The translations under genes were made by a program, and so were the position numbers. The notes below the pieces were generated by a model. The model did no database searches and had not been told where the DNA came from. It was given only the letters and a program-made list of their open reading frames with translations. 64,000 nucleotides of DNA from Georgenia ruanii (GTDB lineage: Bacteria > Actinomycetota > Actinomycetes > Actinomycetales > Actinomycetaceae): the NCBI RefSeq assembly GCF_009193175.1, contig NZ_VUKE01000012.1, positions 62,001-126,000 of the forward strand. Direction: 5' to 3'. Below are positions 46,564 through 54,587 of the stretch, one piece after another. Every line of letters starts with the position of its first letter. Position 1 is the stretch's first letter.

Positions 46564-47575
46564 CGGTGCACAGACGCCGGTCCTGGAGATGGAGGACGTC
46601 CACGTCTCCTTCCGTGTGCGTGCAGGAGGATGGCGCGGTGGGCGCGTGCAGGCCGTCGACGGCGTGAGCCTGACGGTCGAGCGTGGCGAGGCACTGGCCC
46701 TGGTGGGCGAGTCGGGCTCGGGCAAGTCCACGTGCGCGCGGGCCATCACGGGACTCGTCCGGCCGTCCGATGGGACGATCCGCGTGAACGGCGTCGAACT
46801 AGGACGGCTGCACGGCCGGGCGTTGCGCGAGCACCGCGGCAAGGTCCAGATGGTGTTCCAAGACCCCTACTCCTCCCTGGACCCCTCCATGGTGATCGGG
46901 GAGTCGATCGCGGAGGTGGTCGCGCTCACGGACCGCCTGCGGGGGAAGGCGCTGAAGGACCGGGTGGCCGAGTTGCTCGGCTTGGTCGGGCTGCGCGCAG
47001 AGCACGCCACCCGGTACCCGCACGAGTTCTCCGGCGGTCAGCGCCAGCGGATCGCCATCGCGCGCGCACTGGCCAGACGCCCCGAGCTAGTCGTCATGGA
47101 CGAGGCCATCAGCGCGCTCGACGTCTCCAGCCAGGCCCAGATCATCGAGCTTCTCGTGCGGCTGCGCGCAGAGCTCGGGCTGTCCTACCTCTTTATCTCC
47201 CACGACCTCTCGGCCATGCGAGCCCTTGTGGACCGGGTCGCCGTGCTCTACCTCGGCCGGCTCGTGGAGATTCGGTCCGCCGATGAGTTCTACGGCGACC
47301 CGGCACACCCCTACTCGGCGTCGTTGATCACGGCGGTGCCGACCCCCGACCCGGTCGCCCAGCGCAAGCGCGAGCGGGTCGTCATCGCGGGGGAGATACC
47401 GGACCCGGCCAACCCGCCCAGCGGGTGCACCTTTCACACCCGGTGCCCGCACCGCATGGACGTCTGCGCTCAGCAGCGCCCAGCCACCCGCGAGCTGCCG
47501 GACGGCGGGAGGGTGGCGTGCCACCTTCCCGGCCCCGTCAGCGCCACCTTTGCGGTCTCTGCACCGCCGGCATGA
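46556..47575 (+). CDS. Dpp-type ABC transporter ATPase (DppF-like)
   Basis: A 339-residue ATPase. Walker A is GESGSGKST, the Q-loop VQMVFQDPYSSLDPSM, signature FSGGQRQRI, Walker B LVVMDEAISALDVSSQ, H-loop FISHDLSAM. The C-terminal CTFHTRCPHRMDVC cluster is typical of oligopeptide ATPases. GTG 46556 is set by AGGAG seven bases upstream. It pairs with the ATPase half of the preceding fusion, giving the complete five-domain importer with the binding protein and two permeases. Confidence 0.94.
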   Translation: MIDGAQTPVLEMEDVHVSFRVRAGGWRGGRVQAVDGVSLTVERGEALALVGESGSGKSTCARAITGLVRPSDGTIRVNGVELGRLHGRALREHRGKVQMVFQDPYSSLDPSMVIGESIAEVVALTDRLRGKALKDRVAELLGLVGLRAEHATRYPHEFSGGQRQRIAIARALARRPELVVMDEAISALDVSSQAQIIELLVRLRAELGLSYLFISHDLSAMRALVDRVAVLYLGRLVEIRSADEFYGDPAHPYSASLITAVPTPDPVAQRKRERVVIAGEIPDPANPPSGCTFHTRCPHRMDVCAQQRPATRELPDGGRVACHLPGPVSATFAVSAPPA

Positions 47576-47614
47576 CAAGCGAATTCTTTCCCGCCCACTG
47601 AACAAGGAGACATC

Positions 47615-48823
47615 TTGACCACGACGACATGGAACCCGGACGTCATGAACGCCGAGGCGTCGGGACTGCGCGTCATCGGCTGGACGGACCTCAACGGGTC
47701 CGGTGACGCCATGCACATCAACTTCCACCGCAACGGCAAGTACGCCTATGTCGGGCACATGGGCGACACAGAGATCGGGACGTCCGTGGTCGACATCTCG
47801 GACCCGCGGAACCCTGTCGTGGTCAACCAGCTCACCAAGCCGGACGGGGTCCGGTCCCACAAGGTCGCCGTCGTGGACGACCTCCTCGTCGTCAACTATG
47901 AGGGCTACCCCTTCCAGCCGGTCGACCCCGCCCTGGCGACCGGGTTCAAGGTCTTCTCGCTCGAGGACCCGGTGAACCCCCGTGAGCTCGCCTACTACCA
48001 CATGCCCGGCAAGGGCGTGCACCGCATGAAGTTCACCGAGATGCCCTACTGCTATGTCAGTGGCAGCGACACCGGGTTCCACGAGGACCGGCAGACCTTC
48101 ATGATCATCGACCTCAGCGACCCGGCGAACCCCAAGGAGGTCAGCCGCTGGTGGTTCCCCGGTATGAACACCGGGGCGGGGGAGACGCCGACCTGGCACC
48201 CGGACCGGTGGGTGTGGAACCATCACGCCCACATCGTCGGTGACCGGGCCTACTGCGCCTGGTGGGACGCCGGAGTCATCATCCTGGACATCTCCGACAA
48301 GACCCGGCCGACCCTGGTCAGCCACCTGACGTTCGACGACCTCAGCGCGCCCCCGCGCGTAGCGGGCTCGGTCCACACGGTGATGGCGATCCCCGAGAAG
48401 AACCTGCTGATCGTGACGGAGGAGGAACTCGAGGACGGCGTCGCGAGCTACAAGAAGTACGTGCGGGTCATCGACATCGCCGACGAGCAGCGGCCCCGTC
48501 AGATCAGCATCCTGCCCGAGCCCCAGGGCGACTTCGCCCATCGGGGTGGCCGGTTCGGACCGCACAACCTCCACGAGCGCCGCCCGGGCACGTACCAGAA
48601 CCCCGATGAGGTCTTCGTCACCTACTTCAACGCCGGCGTGCGCGTGTACGACATCAGCGACCCTTTCTCCCCGCGAGAGATCGCCTACCACGTGCCGCCG
48701 GCGCCGACGGGGGACCGTCCCATCCACATGAACGACCTCATCGTCGACGCCGCCGGGCGGGTCTACGTCACGGACCGGCACGGCGGCGGGCTGTACATCA
48801 TGGAACGCACAAAAAATGCCTAG
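47615..48823 (+). CDS. LVIVD-repeat protein (beta-propeller-like)
   Basis: A 402-residue protein built from repeats of the LVIVD type: TSVVDISDPRNPVVVNQL, FMIIDLSDPANPKEVSRW, VIILDISDKTRPTLVSHL and VRVYDISDPFSPREIAYH. Such repeats form propeller blades. It is rich in His and Trp (HPDRWVWNHHAHIVG, HKVAVVDD, VHRMKF), which could bind metal. TTG 47615 is the start, with AAGGAGA four bases upstream. There is no signal peptide. It follows the transporter by 39 bp, so it is probably co-transcribed and may act on the imported compound. No enzymatic activity can be assigned. Confidence 0.78.
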   Translation: MTTTTWNPDVMNAEASGLRVIGWTDLNGSGDAMHINFHRNGKYAYVGHMGDTEIGTSVVDISDPRNPVVVNQLTKPDGVRSHKVAVVDDLLVVNYEGYPFQPVDPALATGFKVFSLEDPVNPRELAYYHMPGKGVHRMKFTEMPYCYVSGSDTGFHEDRQTFMIIDLSDPANPKEVSRWWFPGMNTGAGETPTWHPDRWVWNHHAHIVGDRAYCAWWDAGVIILDISDKTRPTLVSHLTFDDLSAPPRVAGSVHTVMAIPEKNLLIVTEEELEDGVASYKKYVRVIDIADEQRPRQISILPEPQGDFAHRGGRFGPHNLHERRPGTYQNPDEVFVTYFNAGVRVYDISDPFSPREIAYHVPPAPTGDRPIHMNDLIVDAAGRVYVTDRHGGGLYIMERTKNA

Positions 48824-48858
48824 GCCGGCCCCCGCCGCGTCGCCCGATCGGCGCCTGC

Positions 48859-50067
48859 GTGGCTGACCGGTGCCCGGCAAGCGGCGCGGTGCGCAGGTCG
48901 CACCGCGCCGCACTGCTCGCCGGCGGGATGATCGGCCCTTTCGCTGGGCTGATGACCACCTCGGTGCTGCCGGAGCTCGGCGCTTCCTTCGGTGTCGGCG
49001 CCGACACGGCGTCGCTCTCCGTCATGGCCTACACCCTGCCGTTCGCCGCGACGATGCTCTTCTCGGGACGGCTCGGCCAGCGGTGGGGCGTCGAGCGGAC
49101 CGTCGCACGGACCTACTCGCTGTTCGTGGTCGCCGCCCTCGCCTGCGCTGTCGCGCCCGTCTGGTGGGTGTTCCTGACGTCCTTCATGGCGTTGGGGGTG
49201 CTCAACGCCTTCACCACGCCGCTGATCATGGCCGTCCTGGCCAAGGTCACCGAGCAGGCCCGCCTCGGCAGGGTGCTCGGGACGATGGGCGCGTTGGCGG
49301 CGACCGGCACGCTGTCGGCCCCGCTCGTCAGCGGGATGCTCGCCCAGTTCTCGTGGCGCTACGCGTTCGTGTGCCTGGCGGTGGCGGCCCTGGCGCTGCG
49401 CCTCGTCGGCGTCCCGGCCGCACCCGGGCAGGGCGCGCCCCACGTGGTACCGGTGCCGGTGGCGGGCCGAAGCCGAACCCTGTGGTTGTGCGGCATCAAC
49501 CTCATGGTCGGGACCGGCGTGGTCGGGCTCGGCTTCCTCGTGGCTCTTTTCGCCGACGACACCCTCGGCTCTGGGTCCGCCGAGCGCGGGATCATCCTCA
49601 TGAGTGGCGGGGTGGCGTCGTTGGTGCTCGCCCCACTCATCGGTGCTGGGCTCGACCGCTGGGGCGCGATGCGTGTGGGCGGCGCCGCGCTGCTCACCAG
49701 CGCGAGCTGCATCGCGCTGGTGCCTACCGGGGCGACGTCGGCGCTGGCACTGGCGGCCCTGTGGGCGGCGGCGTCGGCAGGGGCCCAGGGCGTGGGCGTG
49801 GCGATCAACAAGTACGTGCTCGGCACCCCGGGCGGACCGTCGACGATCTCCTTCGTGCAGGCCTTCCGCTTCTTCGGGATGGGACTCGCTCCGGTGATCC
49901 TCCTGCCGGCCCACCGGCAGGTGGACGGCGGGGGGTTCTTCCTGGCCGCGGCACTGGTGGGCGCGGCGCTCCTCGTGCACCTCGCCGCCAGGCCGGTGGA
50001 CGACCGCTCGCTCGCAGCACGCGTCGGTGCCACAGGAGACGCCAGGGAACACCGGCCGGACCGCTGA
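48859..50067 (+). CDS. MFS transporter
   Basis: A 402-residue major facilitator protein with about 12 TM segments. The inter-helix loop GRLGQRWGVERTVARTY matches the family G-x-LaDrxGRrx-x-l motif between TM2 and TM3, and TM4-5 contain GTMGALAATGTLSAPLVSGMLAQFSWRYAF. GTG 48859 starts it 35 bp after the LVIVD gene. It probably exports or imports a small organic acid related to the neighbouring enzymes. The substrate is unknown. Confidence 0.88.
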   Translation: MADRCPASGAVRRSHRAALLAGGMIGPFAGLMTTSVLPELGASFGVGADTASLSVMAYTLPFAATMLFSGRLGQRWGVERTVARTYSLFVVAALACAVAPVWWVFLTSFMALGVLNAFTTPLIMAVLAKVTEQARLGRVLGTMGALAATGTLSAPLVSGMLAQFSWRYAFVCLAVAALALRLVGVPAAPGQGAPHVVPVPVAGRSRTLWLCGINLMVGTGVVGLGFLVALFADDTLGSGSAERGIILMSGGVASLVLAPLIGAGLDRWGAMRVGGAALLTSASCIALVPTGATSALALAALWAAASAGAQGVGVAINKYVLGTPGGPSTISFVQAFRFFGMGLAPVILLPAHRQVDGGGFFLAAALVGAALLVHLAARPVDDRSLAARVGATGDAREHRPDR

Positions 50068-50134
50068 CGGGCACCTGAACAGCTGACGGAGGCTGGTCCC
50101 AGGACGGGCAGCCGATGAGAGGAAGGACCGCACG

Positions 50135-51208
50135 ATGCGACGAACTGACCCAGCCGTGCTCCACCGCATCACCACGAGCGTCTTCAAGGCGGTCGGCACA
50201 CCGGAGGACATCGCGTCCGACGTCGCCGAGGTGCTGGTCGACAACCACCTGGCCGGACACGACTCCCACGGCGTCCTGCGGATCGCGCAGTACCTGCAGT
50301 GGATCCGCGAGGGGCGCATCGTGCCGCACGCGCGCCCCGAGGTGCTGGCCGAGACAACGAGCACGGCGCTGATCCGTGGTCACATGGGGTTCGGCCAGTC
50401 CGTTGCGCTCGCCGCCACAGACCTGGCCACCACCAAGGCGAAGGAGAACGGCGCCGCTGCCGTGAGCGTCGTGGATCTCGGGCACACCGGCCGGCTGGGC
50501 GCCTTCACTGAGCGTGCAGCCCGGCGTGGGGTGGTCATGTTCATGACGGTCGGCAGGGGAGGGCCCCCCATGACCGTGCCGTACGGGGGGGCTGAGCCCT
50601 CGCTCGGCACGAACCCGGTGGCGTTCTCATTGCCGCGCGGGCCGCATGCCCCAGTCACCCTCGACTACGCGACCTCCGCCATCGCGAATGGCAAGCTCAT
50701 GCTCGCGCGAGCAAAGGGCGAGCCGGTTCCGGAGGGGGCCATCGTTGACCGCGAAGGTGCGCCCACCACCGATCCGGAGGACTACTTCGCAGGCGGTCAC
50801 CTGCTGCCCTTCGGCGGCCACAAGGGATATGCGCTGGCGGTGATCGCGGACCTGCTCGCGGGTCCGCTCACCGGCGCGGACCGCTATTCGGGAGCCGTGA
50901 TGGAGACCGGCGTCTTCATCTTCGCTGTGGCGAGCGACGCCTTCCGGCCCGAGCCCGACTACCTCCACGCCATGGACAGCGTCACCCGCCGCATCACCGA
51001 TGTCCCGGCCGCGCCCGGCTTCGACGCCGTCCTGCTGCCAGGGGAGCCGGAGAGCCAGACCCGCGGAGTCCGGACCGCCGACGGGATCCCCCTGCCCGCG
51101 CAGACGCTCGCAGAGCTCGCCCGTATTGCCACCGGCCTTGGGCTCCCGGTGGACGAGCTGGGCCTGTCGGCGCCATCCGCCGGGGCGGCGCGCGCCACCA
51201 CCCTCTAG
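50135..51208 (+). CDS. Ldh2-type malate/lactate dehydrogenase family oxidoreductase
   Basis: A 357-residue NAD(P)-dependent oxidoreductase of the Ldh2/MdhC/sulfolactate-dehydrogenase family, which has a fold unrelated to classical MDH. It has DNHLAGHDSHGVLRIAQYL with the catalytic His, VVDLGHTGRLGAFTERAARRGVV, LGTNPVAFSLPRG, and the C-terminal FGGHKGYALAVIADLLAGPLTGA. Members reduce or oxidise 2-oxo/2-hydroxy acids such as malate, ureidoglycolate, delta-1-piperideine carboxylate and sulfolactate. ATG 50135. It follows the MFS gene by 67 bp and precedes the LysR gene by 64 bp. The exact substrate is unknown. Confidence 0.9.
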   Translation: MRRTDPAVLHRITTSVFKAVGTPEDIASDVAEVLVDNHLAGHDSHGVLRIAQYLQWIREGRIVPHARPEVLAETTSTALIRGHMGFGQSVALAATDLATTKAKENGAAAVSVVDLGHTGRLGAFTERAARRGVVMFMTVGRGGPPMTVPYGGAEPSLGTNPVAFSLPRGPHAPVTLDYATSAIANGKLMLARAKGEPVPEGAIVDREGAPTTDPEDYFAGGHLLPFGGHKGYALAVIADLLAGPLTGADRYSGAVMETGVFIFAVASDAFRPEPDYLHAMDSVTRRITDVPAAPGFDAVLLPGEPESQTRGVRTADGIPLPAQTLAELARIATGLGLPVDELGLSAPSAGAARATTL

Positions 51209-51272
51209 ACGATTGCGGCTCGCGCTGGCCGATACGATCTGTTCAGCGGGCCCGTCGGGAGGATTGTGTCGG

Positions 51273-52190
51273 ATGGAGCTTTCCCGGATCGATCTCAACC
51301 TGTTGGTGGCGTTGGACGCGCTGCTGACCGAGCGCAGCGTCACCCGCGCCGCCGACAGATTGTCCGTTGGTCAGCCGGCCATGAGTGCCACGCTGGTGCG
51401 GCTGCGCAAGCTCTTCGATGACGAGCTGCTATTGCGGCAGGGGCGCGGCATGATCCTCACGCCGGTCGCCGAGGCGCTAATCGAACCGGTCCGGGATGTG
51501 ATCCGGCATGTCGAGGCGGTGTTCGCGGCGCGGCAGACGTTCGAGCCCTCCACCACGCGGCGGACGTTCTCGGTCACGGCCAACGACTACGTGACGCGAG
51601 TCTTCCTGCAACCACTGCTGGAGGTGCTCGCGGCCGAGGCGCCCAACCTGTCCTTCGATATCAACGCGGTGCGGGACGACTACGAGACCCGGCTCAGCCG
51701 CGAGGAGACGGACCTGCTGATCATTCCCAGCCAGGTCTTTCCCGGGCACACCCAGTACTCCCACGAGGTGGTCTTCCAGGACCGCTACGTCTGTGCGGTC
51801 GATGCCGACAACGCTGACGTCGGTGAGGTGCTGACCCTGGAGCAGTTCTCCGAGCTGCCCTACGTGGCGTTCAACGTGGGTCTCCTGCGCTCACACGTCG
51901 AACTCCAGCTGGACGCCCAGGGGATTGCGCGCAACACCCAAGTGAGCATCCAATCCCCAACGGTGGCGCCGTACCTGCTGCGCGGCACCCGGAGGGTGAC
52001 GATCATCCAAGAGCGCCTGGGGCGGGCGTTCGACGAGGCGGCACGCCTCCGGCTTGTCGAGCCCCCTGTGGAACTCGCACCCGTGACGATGGTGATGGTC
52101 TGGGGCCGGCACGCCGAGCACGACCCCGGGCACCGTTGGTTCCGGCAGCGCGTCGCCGCCTTCGCGCAGGAGATGATGCAGGAGGACTGA
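51273..52190 (+). CDS. LysR-family transcriptional regulator
   Basis: A 305-residue LysR protein, NodD/NahR-like at its start: LSRIDLNLLVALDALLTERSVTRAADRLSVGQPAMSATLVRLRKLFDDELLLRQGRGM is the winged helix and linker. The effector domain follows (FSVTANDYVTRVFLQPLLEVLAAEAPNLSF). ATG 51273 has GGGAGGA upstream and puts the DNA-binding domain at the N-terminus. It lies at the end of the transporter/dehydrogenase block on the same strand, unlike the usual divergent layout, and is the likely regulator of that block. NodD-like members often answer aromatic compounds. Confidence 0.93.
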   Translation: MELSRIDLNLLVALDALLTERSVTRAADRLSVGQPAMSATLVRLRKLFDDELLLRQGRGMILTPVAEALIEPVRDVIRHVEAVFAARQTFEPSTTRRTFSVTANDYVTRVFLQPLLEVLAAEAPNLSFDINAVRDDYETRLSREETDLLIIPSQVFPGHTQYSHEVVFQDRYVCAVDADNADVGEVLTLEQFSELPYVAFNVGLLRSHVELQLDAQGIARNTQVSIQSPTVAPYLLRGTRRVTIIQERLGRAFDEAARLRLVEPPVELAPVTMVMVWGRHAEHDPGHRWFRQRVAAFAQEMMQED

Positions 52191-52273
52191 AGGCACCATG
52201 GGCTGGGCCTGTGGGCGGCGGGTCATCGCCAAGCACCGACGGAGCCCGAGGCCCCGCCGTCGGCTAGCCTGCG

Positions 52274-53281
52274 TCAGGCCTTCGGTAGCAAGGAGCTGAC
52301 CTCGACCGGGTTGGAGATGAGCCCCTGCCGTTCGGCGAAGTCGATCAGGAACTCCAGCTCCGACCTGGTGACCTTGGCATTGAACCGTGGCAGCACCAGC
52401 TTTTCGGCGATCGCGGGATCGATCGTCATGTAGGTGCCGAGGACGTCCCGGGTCATGTCCTCGTTCTCCTGGGCGAAGGCCTGAGACTCCTCCATGGCCG
52501 CGCTAAATCGCTCGACGACCTCCGGCTCCGACTCCATCAGCCCGGTGGAAGTGAAGTAGCTCGCGATCAGCAGGTCGGGCGTCGTGGCGACGTAGTTGGA
52601 GGCCAGCAGGCGCGCGCCCTGATCGAGGGCAATGGTCAGGAACGGCTCCACCACCCATGCCGCTTCGACCTGGCCGCTCTCGATGGAGGGAAGCATGTCC
52701 GGGAAGGCGATCTCGGCGAAGGTGACCGAGGAGCCGTCACCACCAGCGTTGTCGACCGTTTCCCGGACCGTCGCGTCTCCGATGCTGTTCATCGTGTTTA
52801 CGGCCACCCGAGCTCCATCGAGGTCCGCGGGCCCGGAGATGTCGCTGGCCCCGGCGACGATGATGCCCGAGGTGTCGTTGCCATCGACTCCGGTCGAGCT
52901 GGACGCAGATGCGACGAGGGGAAGCGCCAGCCCCTGGGAGTGCGCCGTGATCAGCGCGGCCACGTTGCCAAAGCCGAAGTCCAACTGGCCACTGACCACG
53001 CCGGGCACCAACGCAGCCGCACCTTGGCTCGACGTCTGCAGATCAAGGTCGAGGCCGTGCTCGGCGAAGATGCCTTCCTGGACGCCCAGGTAGATGGGTG
53101 CAGTGTCGACAATCGGCATGACGCCCACCGTGACCTTGGTCGTGCCCCCGGAGCCTTCGGAAGAGCCGTCCCCAGCGGACGTCTGCGAGCTCTGGGCTGC
53201 GGTGCCGCTGGAGCCGCAAGCGGTTAGGAGGGTGGCCGCCGCCGCGAGCGCAGCTACCGCGACCGCAAGATGTGTGCGCAT
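52274..53281 (-). CDS. Second NitT/TauT-type ABC substrate-binding lipoprotein
   Basis: A 335-residue SsuA/TauA-like binding protein with lipobox LLTACGSSG (Cys about 22). The body has VTVGVMPIVDTAPIYLGVQEGIFAEHGLDLDLQTSSQGAAALVPGV, DISGPADLDGARVAVNTMNSIGD and PDMLPSIESGQVEAAWVVEPFLTIALDQGAR, the canonical NMT1/SsuA motifs. It stands alone, convergent with LysR and divergent from paaX, with no permease beside it. It may feed the single permease-ATPase pair at 38429-40125. A PaaX-like shared motif is 142 bp upstream of its start. Confidence 0.92.
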   Translation of the reverse strand: MRTHLAVAVAALAAAATLLTACGSSGTAAQSSQTSAGDGSSEGSGGTTKVTVGVMPIVDTAPIYLGVQEGIFAEHGLDLDLQTSSQGAAALVPGVVSGQLDFGFGNVAALITAHSQGLALPLVASASSSTGVDGNDTSGIIVAGASDISGPADLDGARVAVNTMNSIGDATVRETVDNAGGDGSSVTFAEIAFPDMLPSIESGQVEAAWVVEPFLTIALDQGARLLASNYVATTPDLLIASYFTSTGLMESEPEVVERFSAAMEESQAFAQENEDMTRDVLGTYMTIDPAIAEKLVLPRFNAKVTRSELEFLIDFAERQGLISNPVEVSSLLPKA

Positions 53282-53699
53282 GGGTTCCTCTCGGGGTTGA
53301 CTGTCGGCAGCGTGACGCTGCCATGCCGTCTTCAGGCGCGCGGTCCACCGTCGGACCCGGCCCAGGCAGCTCTGGGCGAACCAGACCGATCATCAGACAA
53401 TGCGACGCGTGGCGTCAAAGATTTGTCACATGTCGGGTGTGTCGGGTGCGGTCAGGTGGTTCGTGCGGCTTCCAAGTTGTAACGGCGGCGGCCGACGTGA
53501 TACTCCCACGAGCGTCAACGGTCGTGGCGCCTGCTGACCTCACCCGACCCGTGAGGTAAACGAGGAGGCCCGACGTCGAGCGCGTGTCGGCGCACCGCGG
53601 GCCCCTACCTGTCCATGCCCAGCCTAAGAAGGGCCCGCGGCGCGGCCGAGCCATCCGGGTCGCAGGTGACGGGCGGTACAGATGTGAAACGATTGCACG
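53282..53699. other. Divergent promoter region between binding-protein and paaX genes
   Basis: No gene is supported in these 418 bp. They hold promoters for the minus-strand binding protein and for paaX, and one copy of the motif TTG(T/A)CACATGTC (53423-53434) that recurs just after paaX. Confidence 0.5.
53423..53434. promoter_or_regulatory. Shared motif copy 1, candidate PaaX operator
   Basis: TTGTCACATGTC differs by one base from TTGACACATGTC at 54527, which overlaps a promoter. Copies on both sides of the PaaX gene suggest that PaaX binds here and represses itself and/or the divergent gene. This is inference from the repeat alone. Confidence 0.4.
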
Positions 53700-54530
53700 A
53701 TGAAGCCTCGCGCCCTGCTGATCGACCTCTTCGGTGACTACCTGCGCTACCGCGGCGGCCAGGCCCGTCTTCGTGAGCTCACCGCCCTGCTCGAGTGCTT
53801 CGACGTCGGCGCCAGCACGGCGCGGGTCACCCTGGCGCGGCTGCGCAAGGACGGTTGGTTCGAGACCATCCCCGAGGGCCGTGAGGTGAGCTACCGGCTG
53901 ACCGAGAAGAGCTGGCACATGCTCGACGAGGGGCGTGTGCGCATCTTCGACCGGGCAGACGGGGAGTGGGGCGGTGTGTGGCACATGGTGATCTACTACG
54001 TCCCCGAGGCGGAGCGCGCGGTCCGTGAGCGCCTGCGCCGTGAGCTGGCCTGGCTCGGCTTCGGTCCGCTTGCCGCCTCAACGTGGCTCTCCCCCCATGA
54101 CCGCCTCGCCGCCGTCGAGGAGAAGTTCGGTGGTACGCCGATGCTGCGTCTGGACATGCTGCGTGCGAGGTCGCGAGGACTGACATACGACCGCGACATG
54201 GCAGAGCGTTGCTGGGACCTGTCCGGGCTCAATGCCGACTACGGCGACTTCCTCGACCGGTACCGGGCTCGGATGCCCCGGTTCCGCGCCGGCCGGATCC
54301 CGCCGCGTGAGGCGCTGGTCGAACGCACCCGGCTCATTCAGGAGTACCGGCAGTTCCCGTTCCGAGACCCCGACCTGCCGGAGGAACTGCTGCCTCCGCG
54401 CTGGCGCGGTGGCGAGGCCCACGAGATGTTCCTTGAGGCGCGTGAGTTGCTCCGTGAGGCGGCGGAGGCTCAGGTCGACGCCATCATGTCTCGTCGTGAT
54501 GCATCTCTGTTGCGGCCGCTAGAATCTTGA
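53700..54530 (+). CDS. PaaX-family transcriptional repressor
   Basis: A 276-residue PaaX-like repressor: the N-terminal winged helix (MKPRALLIDLFGDYLRYRGGQARLRELTALLECFDVGASTARVTLARLRKDGWFETIPEGREVSYRLTEK), the middle domain (WHMVIYYVPEAERAVRERLRRELAWLGFGPLAASTWLSP) and the C-terminal all-helical domain (LIQEYRQFPFRDPDLPEELLPPRWRG). PaaX proteins respond to aryl-CoA thioesters such as phenylacetyl-CoA. The downstream flavoprotein and CoA ligase support a CoA-bound aromatic effector. Start ATG 53700. Its last codons contain the -35 of the next gene. Confidence 0.93.
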   Translation: MKPRALLIDLFGDYLRYRGGQARLRELTALLECFDVGASTARVTLARLRKDGWFETIPEGREVSYRLTEKSWHMLDEGRVRIFDRADGEWGGVWHMVIYYVPEAERAVRERLRRELAWLGFGPLAASTWLSPHDRLAAVEEKFGGTPMLRLDMLRARSRGLTYDRDMAERCWDLSGLNADYGDFLDRYRARMPRFRAGRIPPREALVERTRLIQEYRQFPFRDPDLPEELLPPRWRGGEAHEMFLEARELLREAAEAQVDAIMSRRDASLLRPLES

Positions 54531-54555
54531 CACATGTCCTGCCTCCCGTGACGAT
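54527..54555 (+). promoter_or_regulatory. Promoter of the CoA-dependent catabolic operon with PaaX-like motif
   Basis: TTGACA (54527-54532), a 17-bp spacer and GACGAT (54550-54555) make a good sigma70-type promoter 33 bp before the flavoprotein ATG, inside the end of paaX. The -35 is part of TTGACACATGTC, shared with 53423-53434, so a bound repressor would cover it. Confidence 0.5.
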
Positions 54556-54587
54556 GGGCACCTCACGTCGTTTCCCGGGAGGTAGTC

